Positions 8,863-16,719 of a stretch of DNA of 64,000 nucleotides are shown here, one piece after another. The DNA is from Pseudomonas frederiksbergensis. GTDB lineage: Bacteria; Pseudomonadota; Gammaproteobacteria; Pseudomonadales; Pseudomonadaceae. The notes under the pieces are model-generated. The model was not told the origin of the DNA, searched no databases, and saw only the letters and a list, made by a program, of their open reading frames with translations. Position 1 is the first letter of the stretch. The number at the start of each line of letters is the position of its first letter. The position numbers were made by a program, and so were the translations under genes. Location of the stretch: the NCBI RefSeq assembly GCF_001874645.1, contig NZ_CP017886.1, positions 682,001-746,000 of the forward strand, written 5' to 3'.

Positions 8863-9628
8863 CGATTTCGGTCTCAGCCTGAACGAAAACACGGTCATCC
8901 TGCGGGCCTTTCAATCCGGGGTGATCAGTTCGGCAACCGCCATGGCCAACATGCCGGCCTTCGAAGCCGCCTGTGCGCTGGCGCAAGAGCCGCTACTCAA
9001 GGGCCGCGTGGGGCTACACTTCAACCTCACTTACGGTCGGCCCCTGAGCCGGGCGATTCTCGAGCAGCCAACCTTTTGCGACACGGCCGGCGAGTTCGAC
9101 CTGAACCTGCCCCGCCACCGCCTGTGGCTCGGCCGTCAGCAACGCGATGCGGTACTGAAAGAGCTCGAAGCGCAATGGCAGCACTGCCTGGACAACGGCC
9201 TGCGGCCCAGCCATCTCGATTCCCACCAGCATGTTCACAATATCTGGCCAATCGGTGAGATCGTCGCGCGTTTTGCTGCCCGCCAAGGTGTCCCCGTTCG
9301 CTTGGCGCGCAATCTGGGGCAAAACCTCAGCCTGCCCAAACGCGTGTTCAAGAGCCTGCTCAACCGGCGCTTACACCGCCTCGCCGGTGCCACGGCGGAC
9401 TACGTCTGTACCCCGGTGGATTTGCGCAACGCCGCGCCACCGGCAGACGGACTGCTGGAGATCGTCGCCCATCCAACGATGCTCGGCCACGACTTTGGCG
9501 ACGCCTACCTGATTCAGGGTGAGTCTTTGAGCAAGTTGCTCGACAGCCGCCTTCCGGGCATTCCACGGGTTTCCTATAACGTGCTGGCACGCACGCACCC
9601 CACAGCGACCACGACGGCATTGGAGTAG
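8834..9628 (+). CDS. YdjC/ChbG-family carbohydrate deacetylase
   Basis: A 264-residue metal-dependent deacetylase of the YdjC/ChbG/HpnK family. IINADDFGLS at the N-terminus holds the metal/catalytic Asp pair, GLHFNLT follows, SHLDSHQHVHN carries the metal-binding histidines, and EIVAHPTML the last conserved His. Family members remove an acetyl group from N-acetylated sugars such as chitobiose derivatives. No signal peptide is seen. The start at 8834 has a good GGAGGG site and lies inside the end of the upstream gene, and the ORF begins directly with the first strand. It is the last gene of the plus-strand operon and is followed by a perfect inverted repeat. Confidence 0.88.
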   Translation: MPRQVIINADDFGLSLNENTVILRAFQSGVISSATAMANMPAFEAACALAQEPLLKGRVGLHFNLTYGRPLSRAILEQPTFCDTAGEFDLNLPRHRLWLGRQQRDAVLKELEAQWQHCLDNGLRPSHLDSHQHVHNIWPIGEIVARFAARQGVPVRLARNLGQNLSLPKRVFKSLLNRRLHRLAGATADYVCTPVDLRNAAPPADGLLEIVAHPTMLGHDFGDAYLIQGESLSKLLDSRLPGIPRVSYNVLARTHPTATTTALE

Positions 9629-9641
9629 CACAACGTTGACA

Positions 9642-9675
9642 GCACAATGCCCGGGACTGGCCACGGGCATTGTGC
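9642..9675. terminator. Perfect 12-bp inverted repeat, shared terminator candidate
   Basis: GCACAATGCCCG (9642-9653) pairs perfectly with CGGGCATTGTGC (9664-9675) around a 10-nt loop. It lies between two converging genes (plus-strand deacetylase ending 9628, minus-strand small gene ending 9690). There is no clear T-run on either side, so factor-independent termination is likely but not certain. Confidence 0.6.
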
Positions 9676-9689
9676 GTAAGGCAGATGGC

Positions 9690-9848
9690 TCAGGGTTTCA
9701 GAGGCCACTCCTGGTCCAGATCTGAAAGGCTTTTGCCGTCGTCCGGATGCTTCCAGGTCGGATCTGGCGGATTTTCTTCCGGGGTTGCTTCTTCTGGCCT
9801 TTCCTCTTCTGAATCTTCGTACTGCTCATGTTTCTTTTCGGCTGCCAT
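9690..9848 (-). CDS. Small acidic hydrophilic protein (52 aa)
   Basis: A 52-residue ORF: ATG at 9848-9846 behind a strong AGGAGGAGGG site, TGA at 9692-9690. The product is very rich in Glu, Asp, Lys and Pro (MAAEKKHEQYEDSEEERPEE at the start, ending DLDQEWPLKP), without membrane segments. It is probably intrinsically disordered. The ribosome-binding site, the codon use and the hairpin just downstream all support a real gene. Function unknown. Confidence 0.7.
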   Translation of the reverse strand: MAAEKKHEQYEDSEEERPEEATPEENPPDPTWKHPDDGKSLSDLDQEWPLKP

Positions 9849-10600
9849 AAAGCCCTCCTCCTGAGGTTTGTCTTCACTTTTCAGGATAGAACAAAGCCAC
9901 TGCTTCGCTATGTATGACCGGCAGCAAACGCCCGGAATACCGTCTGGCGTTTGTCATTTCGACAAATGGTTGTTCTGATGCCGTGAGGGTGCTGGCTTAA
10001 GGTGTCAGCCCTGACGGTAAAGCTGACAGCGCTTTTGCCCAGGCGGTGCTTGTGGTGGTCGCCCCCGATAATAAGAATCATGAGGTTAATGGCACTTTAA
10101 TATCAATTCTTGGCATTTTTATTCGACACCCCGGGAAAACAACTACAAGTTCACAGATTAAGCATATCGACATAAATTGTTACAAACACACTGCAACCGA
10201 AGTCAATTAATATAGCCGCGTCATCCGCTCACCCTAAAAAGAGGCGACAGTTGCACTGACCGCCTCCCGAGCGCGCACCCGAATTGCCCATAGGGCATCG
10301 TGGAATATCCTTATAAGTCAACTCCACCACTCGAAAATGCGGACTTCTTCGCAATTCATACGCAAAACTTTTCAGTTGTGCCTCGTTCTGTAGCCTGATC
10401 CGAGCAATCCGTCACGCCAACTAAATTTGATATGACAAAAGCCAATGGAGTAAAGCCCCAGCAGTTGGCCATGTCATTGAATTAACTGAAACCACTCGCT
10501 ATGGAATGATCAGCTAACACACCTGTACACGACAGGGAAATGTTATAAAACGTCAGATAATGTCAGTATTTTGTGTATTAACATTGCAACGCCAGCACAC
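9849..10600. other. Non-coding, AT-rich region between the polysaccharide operon and regulator genes
   Basis: No convincing ORF on either strand. It must hold the promoter of the small minus-strand gene and that of the regulator at 10601. TTTGTC-N5-GACAAA (9950-9966) is a short inverted repeat that could be an operator. The part from 10080 to 10600 is clearly richer in A/T than the coding DNA on the left. No terminator or repeat family recognised. Confidence 0.5.
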
Positions 10601-11344
10601 ATGAGCAATTCCATGATGAACACCGAGAGCACGATCGAAAATTATCAGAGGGGTATTCTCGCCATTGGGCGCACCTGGCGCTCAACAGAGAAACTAAAAC
10701 AGATATGCGCACCCAACTTCACACACTTCCATACTCTAGACTATCCGTTACCTCCAGGACTTGATATCGACACTCAGACTCTCGATGCAATATTGATAGA
10801 GATTGAAAGCCCATCGACACTTAATGGTTGCCTGGAACTCATTAAACAGCTGCGTGCAGAACCTGCAAAACCGGCCATTGTCGTCACCATCAATTATCGC
10901 TCCCCACACACTAAAGTTGAATGCTATCTGGCTGGCGCCGATCACTGCATCACCGTCCCTAACGATCACGATGAAAAGACCCAATTAATTTCAACATTGT
11001 TCAACAGTCCTGAATGGCAGTCCACGGTCAAGTTAACCCTGGATCAAACATGCCTGCACTTATATGACCCTGAACAAAAAATAGACCTCGCCTACCAGGA
11101 AATGAAAGCCCTGGATGCGCTTATCCACGCAGAAGGCAATATCTTGCACCATGACGGCATGGCCGAGTCCATGGGTTTAAATATAAAGCTCTACGATTCA
11201 CGCGTACTGGAAAAATCCATCAGCCGGCTTCGAAACAAAGTAAAAAAAAATTTCGGCATTAACATCATTCACAGTGTTCGCGGTTATGGCTATCGGTTGC
11301 TTCGAGGGGTCGTGTCTGCAAAGCAAACAAATTTTCACTCTTAA
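10601..11344 (+). CDS. Winged-helix transcriptional regulator with degenerate receiver domain
   Basis: About 247 residues. The N-terminal 120 residues have the pattern of a response-regulator receiver (ILAIGRTW first strand, LDAILIEIES third strand, AGADHCITVPND fifth strand), but the phospho-acceptor Asp appears as Glu (ILIEIES), the conserved Lys before Pro is Val and the N-terminal acidic pair is missing, so normal phosphorylation is unlikely. The C-terminal 90 residues fit an OmpR/PhoB DNA-binding domain, ending RVLEKSISRLRNKVKK then SVRGYGYRLL. The start is uncertain: ATGs at 10601, 10613 and 10616 all lack a good ribosome site. It lies upstream of the broken EAL gene and a paralogous regulator. 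Target genes are unknown; the nearby polysaccharide operons are candidates. Confidence 0.75.
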   Translation: MSNSMMNTESTIENYQRGILAIGRTWRSTEKLKQICAPNFTHFHTLDYPLPPGLDIDTQTLDAILIEIESPSTLNGCLELIKQLRAEPAKPAIVVTINYRSPHTKVECYLAGADHCITVPNDHDEKTQLISTLFNSPEWQSTVKLTLDQTCLHLYDPEQKIDLAYQEMKALDALIHAEGNILHHDGMAESMGLNIKLYDSRVLEKSISRLRNKVKKNFGINIIHSVRGYGYRLLRGVVSAKQTNFHS

Positions 11345-11356
11345 AGGGACTTAATA

Positions 11357-12111
11357 ATGGCGCCTAACAAGCAGCACACCGTGAACGAAAATGTTGCATT
11401 GACTTTCTTCAGGCAATCGATCCTCAAACGAAACGACGAACTGTTCGGCTGTGAAATCTATGCCAAGACAACCCCCAGGATATCCCCCTGACCTCGGGGT
11501 ATCCGCCATTGCATCCTGATTATCCACTGACGATCTATCGCGAAGTACTTCAACGGATTCAGTTGAATTCCGTTTCACAGACCGCGGCCATGCCTTTTCC
11601 TCGCTCATTGACTCCATACACGCTGTTTTTGACCATGAATCAATCCTCTTTGTTGGACAAAGCACTCATCAAGGAAATGATCAATGTTCAAGCGACCCTC
11701 AACACGCATGCGCAACAGTTGATCCCCAGCCTCAACAGTCGCTCACTCATGTCGTCGAACTTAAAAGAAAAAAGAACCATTATCAGTCACGCGCACCTGC
11801 TAAAAGACAACGGGATCGAGATTGCTTTTGACGGTTATGACTTAAGTGACGACAGCGCCGAAAAGCTGATCAGCCTGGCATTGTTTGATTATATAAAAGT
11901 GGACCTGACCCACTCCAACTTCGACATCATGGTCGAAAAAAATCAGGACTTTTTCACCAGGTCCTACGACTACCTGAGCCGCATGATTCATGACAGGAAA
12001 ATAAAGTTCGTGGCTGACCGAGTCGAGCACAAAGCGCTACACACGCTGGCCCGCAGCATGCCTTTCGACTTTTTCCAGGGGCGATACTACTCACCGACCG
12101 AGGTTATTTAA
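11357..12111 (+). pseudogene. EAL-domain protein gene broken by a -1 frameshift
   Basis: From ATG 11357 (SD-like GGGAC upstream) the frame gives MAPNKQHTVNENVALTFFRQ and then LKRNDELFGCEIYAK, matching the start of EAL phosphodiesterase domains, but it hits TGA at 11489-11491. The rest of the domain continues one frame back, open from 11455 to 12111, with FDYIKVDLTH, KFVADRVEHKALHTLARSMP and FDFFQGRYYSP, the family's end motifs. Adding one C to the five-C run at 11472-11476 rejoins both parts into a protein of about 250 residues. The EAL signature itself is replaced (GCEIYAK), so even the repaired protein may be a c-di-GMP binder or inactive. A sequencing error is the main alternative. Confidence 0.75.
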
Positions 12112-12147
12112 GCGCTTAACAGCTTCACTCTTCCAGGAAGGAACCTA

Positions 12148-12819
12148 ATGATGAATACGCCGAATAATAACTTTTTAATCTTCACCCGAGACCAACTGGC
12201 ACGACAAGCAATAGAGTCGCTTCTCGCACAACGCCTGTCTTTATCTTTTGAAATCGAGAGCGGAAAACTCAGCAGCGAGCGAATCAGAAGAAATCGCTTC
12301 ACGCATATCCTGCTCGACCAGGCGGACATATCACTGAGCGATGTCAGTTTTATTCGCAGAAATCAAAAGGATGCCGAAATCATACTCATAACGCCCAACT
12401 CGGAGCGCTCGGAACTCCATCACTTCTCGCATGTCGGCGTTGATGGGTTTCTCAAGAAGCCCGTGGCCGATGACGAGTTCATCTCGGCAGTAAGCCGCGT
12501 TAAAGAGTCGCCGGGCAATCCTGAGATCTGGTGGTTTAACGCGGACGAGCGAACCTTGGTCAAAGCCGATATAACCATTCCTCTGACCGGTACCGAATCA
12601 TTGATGCTCACCCAATTGGTCATCAGCGACCGCCGGGTACTTAGCAAGACCGATCTTATTCTGCGTATTGATAAAGACCCGGAACGTTACAGTGGTCTTG
12701 AGATGTGTTTGAGCAGGCTGCAGAAAAAATTCAAGGATGTCGCCAACGGAGAACGTCTTGTTCGCTCCGTGAGAAACCGCGGTTATTGCCTGGCCCAAAG
12801 GATAAGAGTCGCTTACTGA
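12148..12819 (+). CDS. Winged-helix response-regulator-like protein
   Basis: A 223-residue paralogue of the regulator at 10601. The N-terminal receiver-like domain keeps a possible phospho-acceptor Asp (FTHILLDQADI) and the Lys-Pro pair (GVDGFLKKPVADDEF), but only part of the acidic pair (FTRDQL). The C-terminal OmpR-type domain reads LSKTDLILRID, SRLQKKFKDV and LVRSVRNRGYCLAQ. The start is supported by AGGAAGGAA. No sensor kinase lies nearby, so the partner kinase, if any, is elsewhere. It lies downstream of the broken EAL gene in the same direction. Confidence 0.75.
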   Translation: MMNTPNNNFLIFTRDQLARQAIESLLAQRLSLSFEIESGKLSSERIRRNRFTHILLDQADISLSDVSFIRRNQKDAEIILITPNSERSELHHFSHVGVDGFLKKPVADDEFISAVSRVKESPGNPEIWWFNADERTLVKADITIPLTGTESLMLTQLVISDRRVLSKTDLILRIDKDPERYSGLEMCLSRLQKKFKDVANGERLVRSVRNRGYCLAQRIRVAY

Positions 12820-13338
12820 GTGAGTTCGCAAAAACAATAACAATACATGCGAACCTCAGCCCCGCCTCAGAGACACCCGTATCGTTTGTCCACTCACCCT
12901 GCTCACGTCACTGCTCCTGCTTTCCGCCTCTCGTACAGTGTCCCCATCCCAGCGTCTCCCCACGATAGTCTCGCTTCAGCTTACGTTTCCTTACACCCGG
13001 AAAGCGCCTGTCGGATGACGGTAATTTTATAGACGCTTTGGCGAGGTATGCCCAATAGAAGAGCACGACCTTTTATAACAACGGCCCCAGGAAGTGCGGC
13101 CGTTATAATTCGTCTGACACCCACAAAGATTAAGGCACTAGTATAAATACGAACACTGAGACAACCGTATCAGCTGACACTGTTTATAAATAAAACCCTA
13201 TGGCCAGCCATCCATCCGCCGCCCCCTCTAATAAAAATAACTTCTGATGGAATCGCGTGCGCCCAACCGTTGCGCGTGGCTGCCATTTATTAACCGTCGA
13301 CTGATACACAACGTGGCGCACGCCCGAGGGATACCGCG
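12820..13338. other. Intergenic region with hairpin, upstream of wcaJ-like gene
   Basis: No convincing ORF. AACGGCC (13080-13086) pairs with GGCCGTT (13098-13104), with flanking TTATA-type bases extending the symmetry; it may be a terminator of the regulator operon or a regulatory hairpin. The AT-rich stretch from 13130 to 13250 probably contains the promoter of the exopolysaccharide gene at 13339. No ops element on the plus strand was found here. Confidence 0.45.
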
Positions 13339-14733
13339 ATGGTACATAACCGTATTAATCGGAACAGCATAACCAAAGGACTTACATTCTGGGGGCAATG
13401 GGCAATTGCTATCACGTCGGTCAGTGCATTGTTATTTGCTCTGGCGCTGCACCAGACCGGAGAAATCGACGCCCATTATCGTGTGCTGGCGGTGCTTACT
13501 TTTCTGGGTTCGGTCCCTTCCTACTCCCTGCTGCAGGTCTATCACAAGCGGCACGGTTACCTCACAGGCCTGGGACGTCTGCTGCTGGGCTGGCTGCTGA
13601 CGCTGACAGGACTGACCAGTATCGGTTTTCTGAGCAAGACCAGCGAATTGTTCTCCCGGGAGGTCATCCTGGTCTGGGCCGTGGTGGGTTATTGCCTGCA
13701 GGCTTTGTTGTACCTGCCCCTGCATGGTTTTTCCAGGCACTACCATCGGCAATTGCACAGCCAATACAACACCCTGATCATCGGCACCGACCCACTGGCG
13801 GTGAAACTGGCGGACAAACTGTCCAAGACCGAATACCCGCCGCTGGTCGGTCTGATCAGCTCCAAACCCGACGAGCTGTCTACCAACGTCAGTGCTCACA
13901 GGATCGTCGGCCCGTTACAGGAGCTGCGCGAGCTGATCCGGGCTCACGATATCCGGCGGTTGTACATCGCGCTGTCCTTGAGCGAAGCGAAACAGGTCGA
14001 AGCGCTTTACATTGATCTTCTCGACTCGAATGTGGATGTGGTCTGGGTTCCCGACCTGGGCAGCATGACCCTGCTCAATCACTCCGTCAGCGAGCTGGAC
14101 GGCCTGCCCGCCATCCACCTCAATGAAAGCCCGCTGACCAGTTACCCTACGGCGGCGCTGAGCAAGACCCTGCTCGACAGAAGCCTGGCCGCCCTGGCGC
14201 TGATCGGCTTCAGCCCGCTGCTTCTGGTGATTGCCGTCGCGGTGAAAGTCTCTTCCCCGGGCCCGATCATCTTCAAACAGGAGCGGCACGGCTGGAATGG
14301 CAAGGTCATCAAGGTCTGGAAATTCCGCTCCATGCGCCTGCACGACGACCACCAGGTCCAGCAGGCCGGTCGTCAAGACCCACGTATTACCCCGATCGGC
14401 CGTTTTATACGACGTACCTCCATCGATGAACTGCCGCAGTTCTTCAATGTGCTGCAAGGCCATATGGCGCTGGTCGGGCCCAGACCACATGCCATCGCCC
14501 ATAACGACTACTACACGGGCAAGATCCGCGCCTACATGGCCCGCCATCGGATCAAACCGGGCATTACCGGGCTGGCTCAGATCAGTGGCTGCCGCGGTGA
14601 AACCGAAACCCTCGACAAGATGCAGAAGCGCGTAGAGATCGATCTGAACTACATCAACAACTGGTCGTTGTGGCTCGATATCAAGATCCTGATCAAGACC
14701 CCCTTCACGCTCTTTTCCAAGGATATCTACTAG
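13339..14733 (+). CDS. wcaJ: Undecaprenyl-phosphate glucose phosphotransferase (WcaJ-like)
   Basis: A 464-residue polyprenyl-phosphate sugar-1-phosphate transferase. It would start repeat-unit synthesis by moving hexose-1-phosphate, usually glucose, from UDP-sugar to undecaprenyl phosphate in the inner membrane. The N-terminal third has four membrane helices, then a Rossmann-like CoA-binding region (LIIGTDPLAVKLADKL). The C-terminal bacterial sugar transferase domain begins after one more helix (about residue 280): PIIFKQERHGWNGK, KFRSMRLHDD, RTSIDELPQFFNVLQG, LVGPRPHA and RHRIKPGITGLAQISGCRGE are all conserved. It is the likely priming enzyme for the minus-strand assembly locus, and possibly for the operon at 1-9.6 kb, where no priming enzyme is visible. 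Confidence 0.9.
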   Translation: MVHNRINRNSITKGLTFWGQWAIAITSVSALLFALALHQTGEIDAHYRVLAVLTFLGSVPSYSLLQVYHKRHGYLTGLGRLLLGWLLTLTGLTSIGFLSKTSELFSREVILVWAVVGYCLQALLYLPLHGFSRHYHRQLHSQYNTLIIGTDPLAVKLADKLSKTEYPPLVGLISSKPDELSTNVSAHRIVGPLQELRELIRAHDIRRLYIALSLSEAKQVEALYIDLLDSNVDVVWVPDLGSMTLLNHSVSELDGLPAIHLNESPLTSYPTAALSKTLLDRSLAALALIGFSPLLLVIAVAVKVSSPGPIIFKQERHGWNGKVIKVWKFRSMRLHDDHQVQQAGRQDPRITPIGRFIRRTSIDELPQFFNVLQGHMALVGPRPHAIAHNDYYTGKIRAYMARHRIKPGITGLAQISGCRGETETLDKMQKRVEIDLNYINNWSLWLDIKILIKTPFTLFSKDIY

Positions 14734-14844
14734 GGTCTATCTATTCTTCAGCCTGTTGCGAACAGGGTTGCAATCCGGGCAGTCAGACCACTGACTGTCC
14801 GGAGCGCCCCGCGCACCTCGGCCCATTCCTTTTCAGGTTGAACC

Positions 14845-16299
14845 ATGCGCCCTATTATCACTCGACGCCAACTACTTGCCGCCACAGCCTGCGGGGCTGC
14901 TGGCCTGACGCTTGCTGACGACCCGAATACAGGCCCGAACATGGTGGGTTTTCTGCAATCGGGGGCGGGCACCGAATCGCGCACCGTGGGCGATAAGCTC
15001 ATGGAGCGTCACAGTCTGTTCGACTTCATGACAAAAGCCGAGCGGGACGATGTGACCTCCGGCGCCTCGCGGCTCAACCACACCGCAGCGATCAATCGAG
15101 CCCTTGCCTCAGGGTATGAAATCGAGTTGCCGGACGGGGTGCTCAATGCCGAGTACATCGAGCTGGTCGACGGCACTCGCGCCATCGGCAAGGGGCATAT
15201 CGCCGGGCGTCTGGATACCAAAAACTGGAGCGGCACGGTGATCAGATCCCTGCCCTCCACAGAGCGGAAATTCATCCGCATGCCCGCGGGCAAGATCAGG
15301 GGGGTGCTGCTGGAAGGGTTTACCCTGGCCGGCGACCACGTGCATAACCCCTTGCAGGATGGCATCTGCCTGGAGGGTATGGTTGCCGGGCGCGACGGTG
15401 GCTTGTGGGATTTCGAGCTGCGCCGCCTGTTCATCAAAGGTTTTGCCGGCGACGGTTTGCGGTTGGTGGGGGGCTATAAGGATACTCAGGCCCCTGTGCA
15501 GTTCGGCCAGGTCGCTCATGTGCTCGTTGAACGACCCGTGGCGACGGCACGGAGCCTGGTGTTGATGGGACAATGCGAACATATCGAATTCGACGAGTGT
15601 CGATTCGATGGTGTGTATGGCCTGGGACCTGTGGGCGTGGGCTCCTATATCGGCAGGTTCGATCCCGACTACGACATCAGGCCCAACAACATAACCTTCA
15701 CCAACCCGAGCTTTCAGCGTGCCAGCGTCGGCATCGAGATCGACCGCTGCGAAAACATCGTGATGATTGCGCCTTGGTTTGAAACCGTCAAAACCGCAGT
15801 CCAGCAAAAAAACTCCTCCGCCGGACTGGAGTTGATTGCGCCGCGCTTCGCCAATGTCGTCACTGGCCTGGATTGCGGCAAGAACTGCATGGCATCGATC
15901 CGTTCCCCCATCGTCGCAGGGAGCATCTCGAACCTGGTGGTTGGCAGCAACCATGGCGGGGTCAGGCTCGACTCGCCGTCCAAGGCCGGCGTCGGCACCC
16001 GCGGTGTCCACTCCACGGTGTCGTTCAATTCCGGACGCAGGCTTGAGGTCAAGGCCCATGCCTTCCTCAACGTCGAATTTGGCCCGGGGCTGACGATAGA
16101 GACGCTCAACGGCTACCACATGCCGGGAGAAACCTTGACCCTGTTGGTGAGCTCCAACCCGGTGAGATTCGCATCCGGGGGCAACCTCGCGCTGGGCAGT
16201 CAGGGACCCTATAAAGTGCTTGCCCCAGGAAGCACGATTACCTTCATTCGCACCGACGCACCCGGCGTCGCTAACTGGCAATGCATCGGGCTGGTATGA
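14845..16299 (+). CDS. Tat-exported right-handed beta-helix protein, tailspike/polysaccharide-lyase-like
   Basis: A 484-residue protein with a twin-arginine signal (ITRRQLLAATACGAAGL). The mature protein starts with SLFDFMTKAERDDVTSGASR then LNHTAAINRALASG, the hallmark head of phage-tailspike and pectate-lyase-like beta-helix proteins. Repeated short strands (VLLEGFTLAGDH, LWDFELRRLFIKGF, ITFTNPSFQRASVGIEI, LELIAPRFANV) fit coils of a parallel beta-helix. It may cleave or modify the polymer made by the adjacent locus after export in folded form. The catalytic residues cannot be assigned. It lies 111 bp after the wcaJ-like gene on the same strand and converges on the VanZ-like gene. Confidence 0.7.
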   Translation: MRPIITRRQLLAATACGAAGLTLADDPNTGPNMVGFLQSGAGTESRTVGDKLMERHSLFDFMTKAERDDVTSGASRLNHTAAINRALASGYEIELPDGVLNAEYIELVDGTRAIGKGHIAGRLDTKNWSGTVIRSLPSTERKFIRMPAGKIRGVLLEGFTLAGDHVHNPLQDGICLEGMVAGRDGGLWDFELRRLFIKGFAGDGLRLVGGYKDTQAPVQFGQVAHVLVERPVATARSLVLMGQCEHIEFDECRFDGVYGLGPVGVGSYIGRFDPDYDIRPNNITFTNPSFQRASVGIEIDRCENIVMIAPWFETVKTAVQQKNSSAGLELIAPRFANVVTGLDCGKNCMASIRSPIVAGSISNLVVGSNHGGVRLDSPSKAGVGTRGVHSTVSFNSGRRLEVKAHAFLNVEFGPGLTIETLNGYHMPGETLTLLVSSNPVRFASGGNLALGSQGPYKVLAPGSTITFIRTDAPGVANWQCIGLV

Positions 16300-16359
16300 G
16301 GTAACAGCCTCGACCCGCCCAGTTCAAACCGACAGACCGCCAAGCGCCCCAAGACCTGC

Positions 16360-16719
16360 TCAGCGCAGCCAGCGCCACGCAATCAGCAAGCCCGTCAGCA
16401 CGCCAAAACTGTTTGCCAGCATGTCGTAGGGTGAAGCCGTGCGCAGTGGCATCAAACCTTGCGCACCCTCGATAAGCAGACCGGTGAGCAAACACCCCAG
16501 GGCTATCCAGAACCACTTCACCAAGGGAAAGGCCAGGCGACAACTGCAGGCAAAGACCAGAAACCCGAACCAGTGATGGAGCTTATCCTCTTCGGCGAAC
16601 AGCTCCGGAATGGGCTGAGGGCGCAAGCCCGCGATCAACAGAATCGCGGTGACCACCGCAAAGGCCAGGCCCCGTAGCCAGAATGGCAGCTCGGTCAAAC
16701 GCTTGAGTCGCACCCTCAT
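16360..16719 (-). CDS. VanZ-like small membrane protein
   Basis: A 119-residue protein with four hydrophobic helices. EEDKLHHWFGFLVFA and LIEGAQGLMPLRTASPYDML, then ANSFGVLTGLL, are the conserved blocks of the VanZ-like family (DKxxHxxxF and E..Q......R..s..D...N..G). The biochemical role of these proteins is unknown; they often accompany exopolysaccharide genes. Its ATG overlaps the yjbH stop (16716-16719), making it the last gene of the minus-strand operon. Confidence 0.8.
   Translation of the reverse strand: MRVRLKRLTELPFWLRGLAFAVVTAILLIAGLRPQPIPELFAEEDKLHHWFGFLVFACSCRLAFPLVKWFWIALGCLLTGLLIEGAQGLMPLRTASPYDMLANSFGVLTGLLIAWRWLR

Noticed and set aside
11472..11491. Programmed frameshift as explanation for the split EAL gene
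   Set aside because: The C-run is not a known slippery heptamer for -1 or +1 shifting and no stimulatory hairpin is evident; mutation or sequencing error is simpler.
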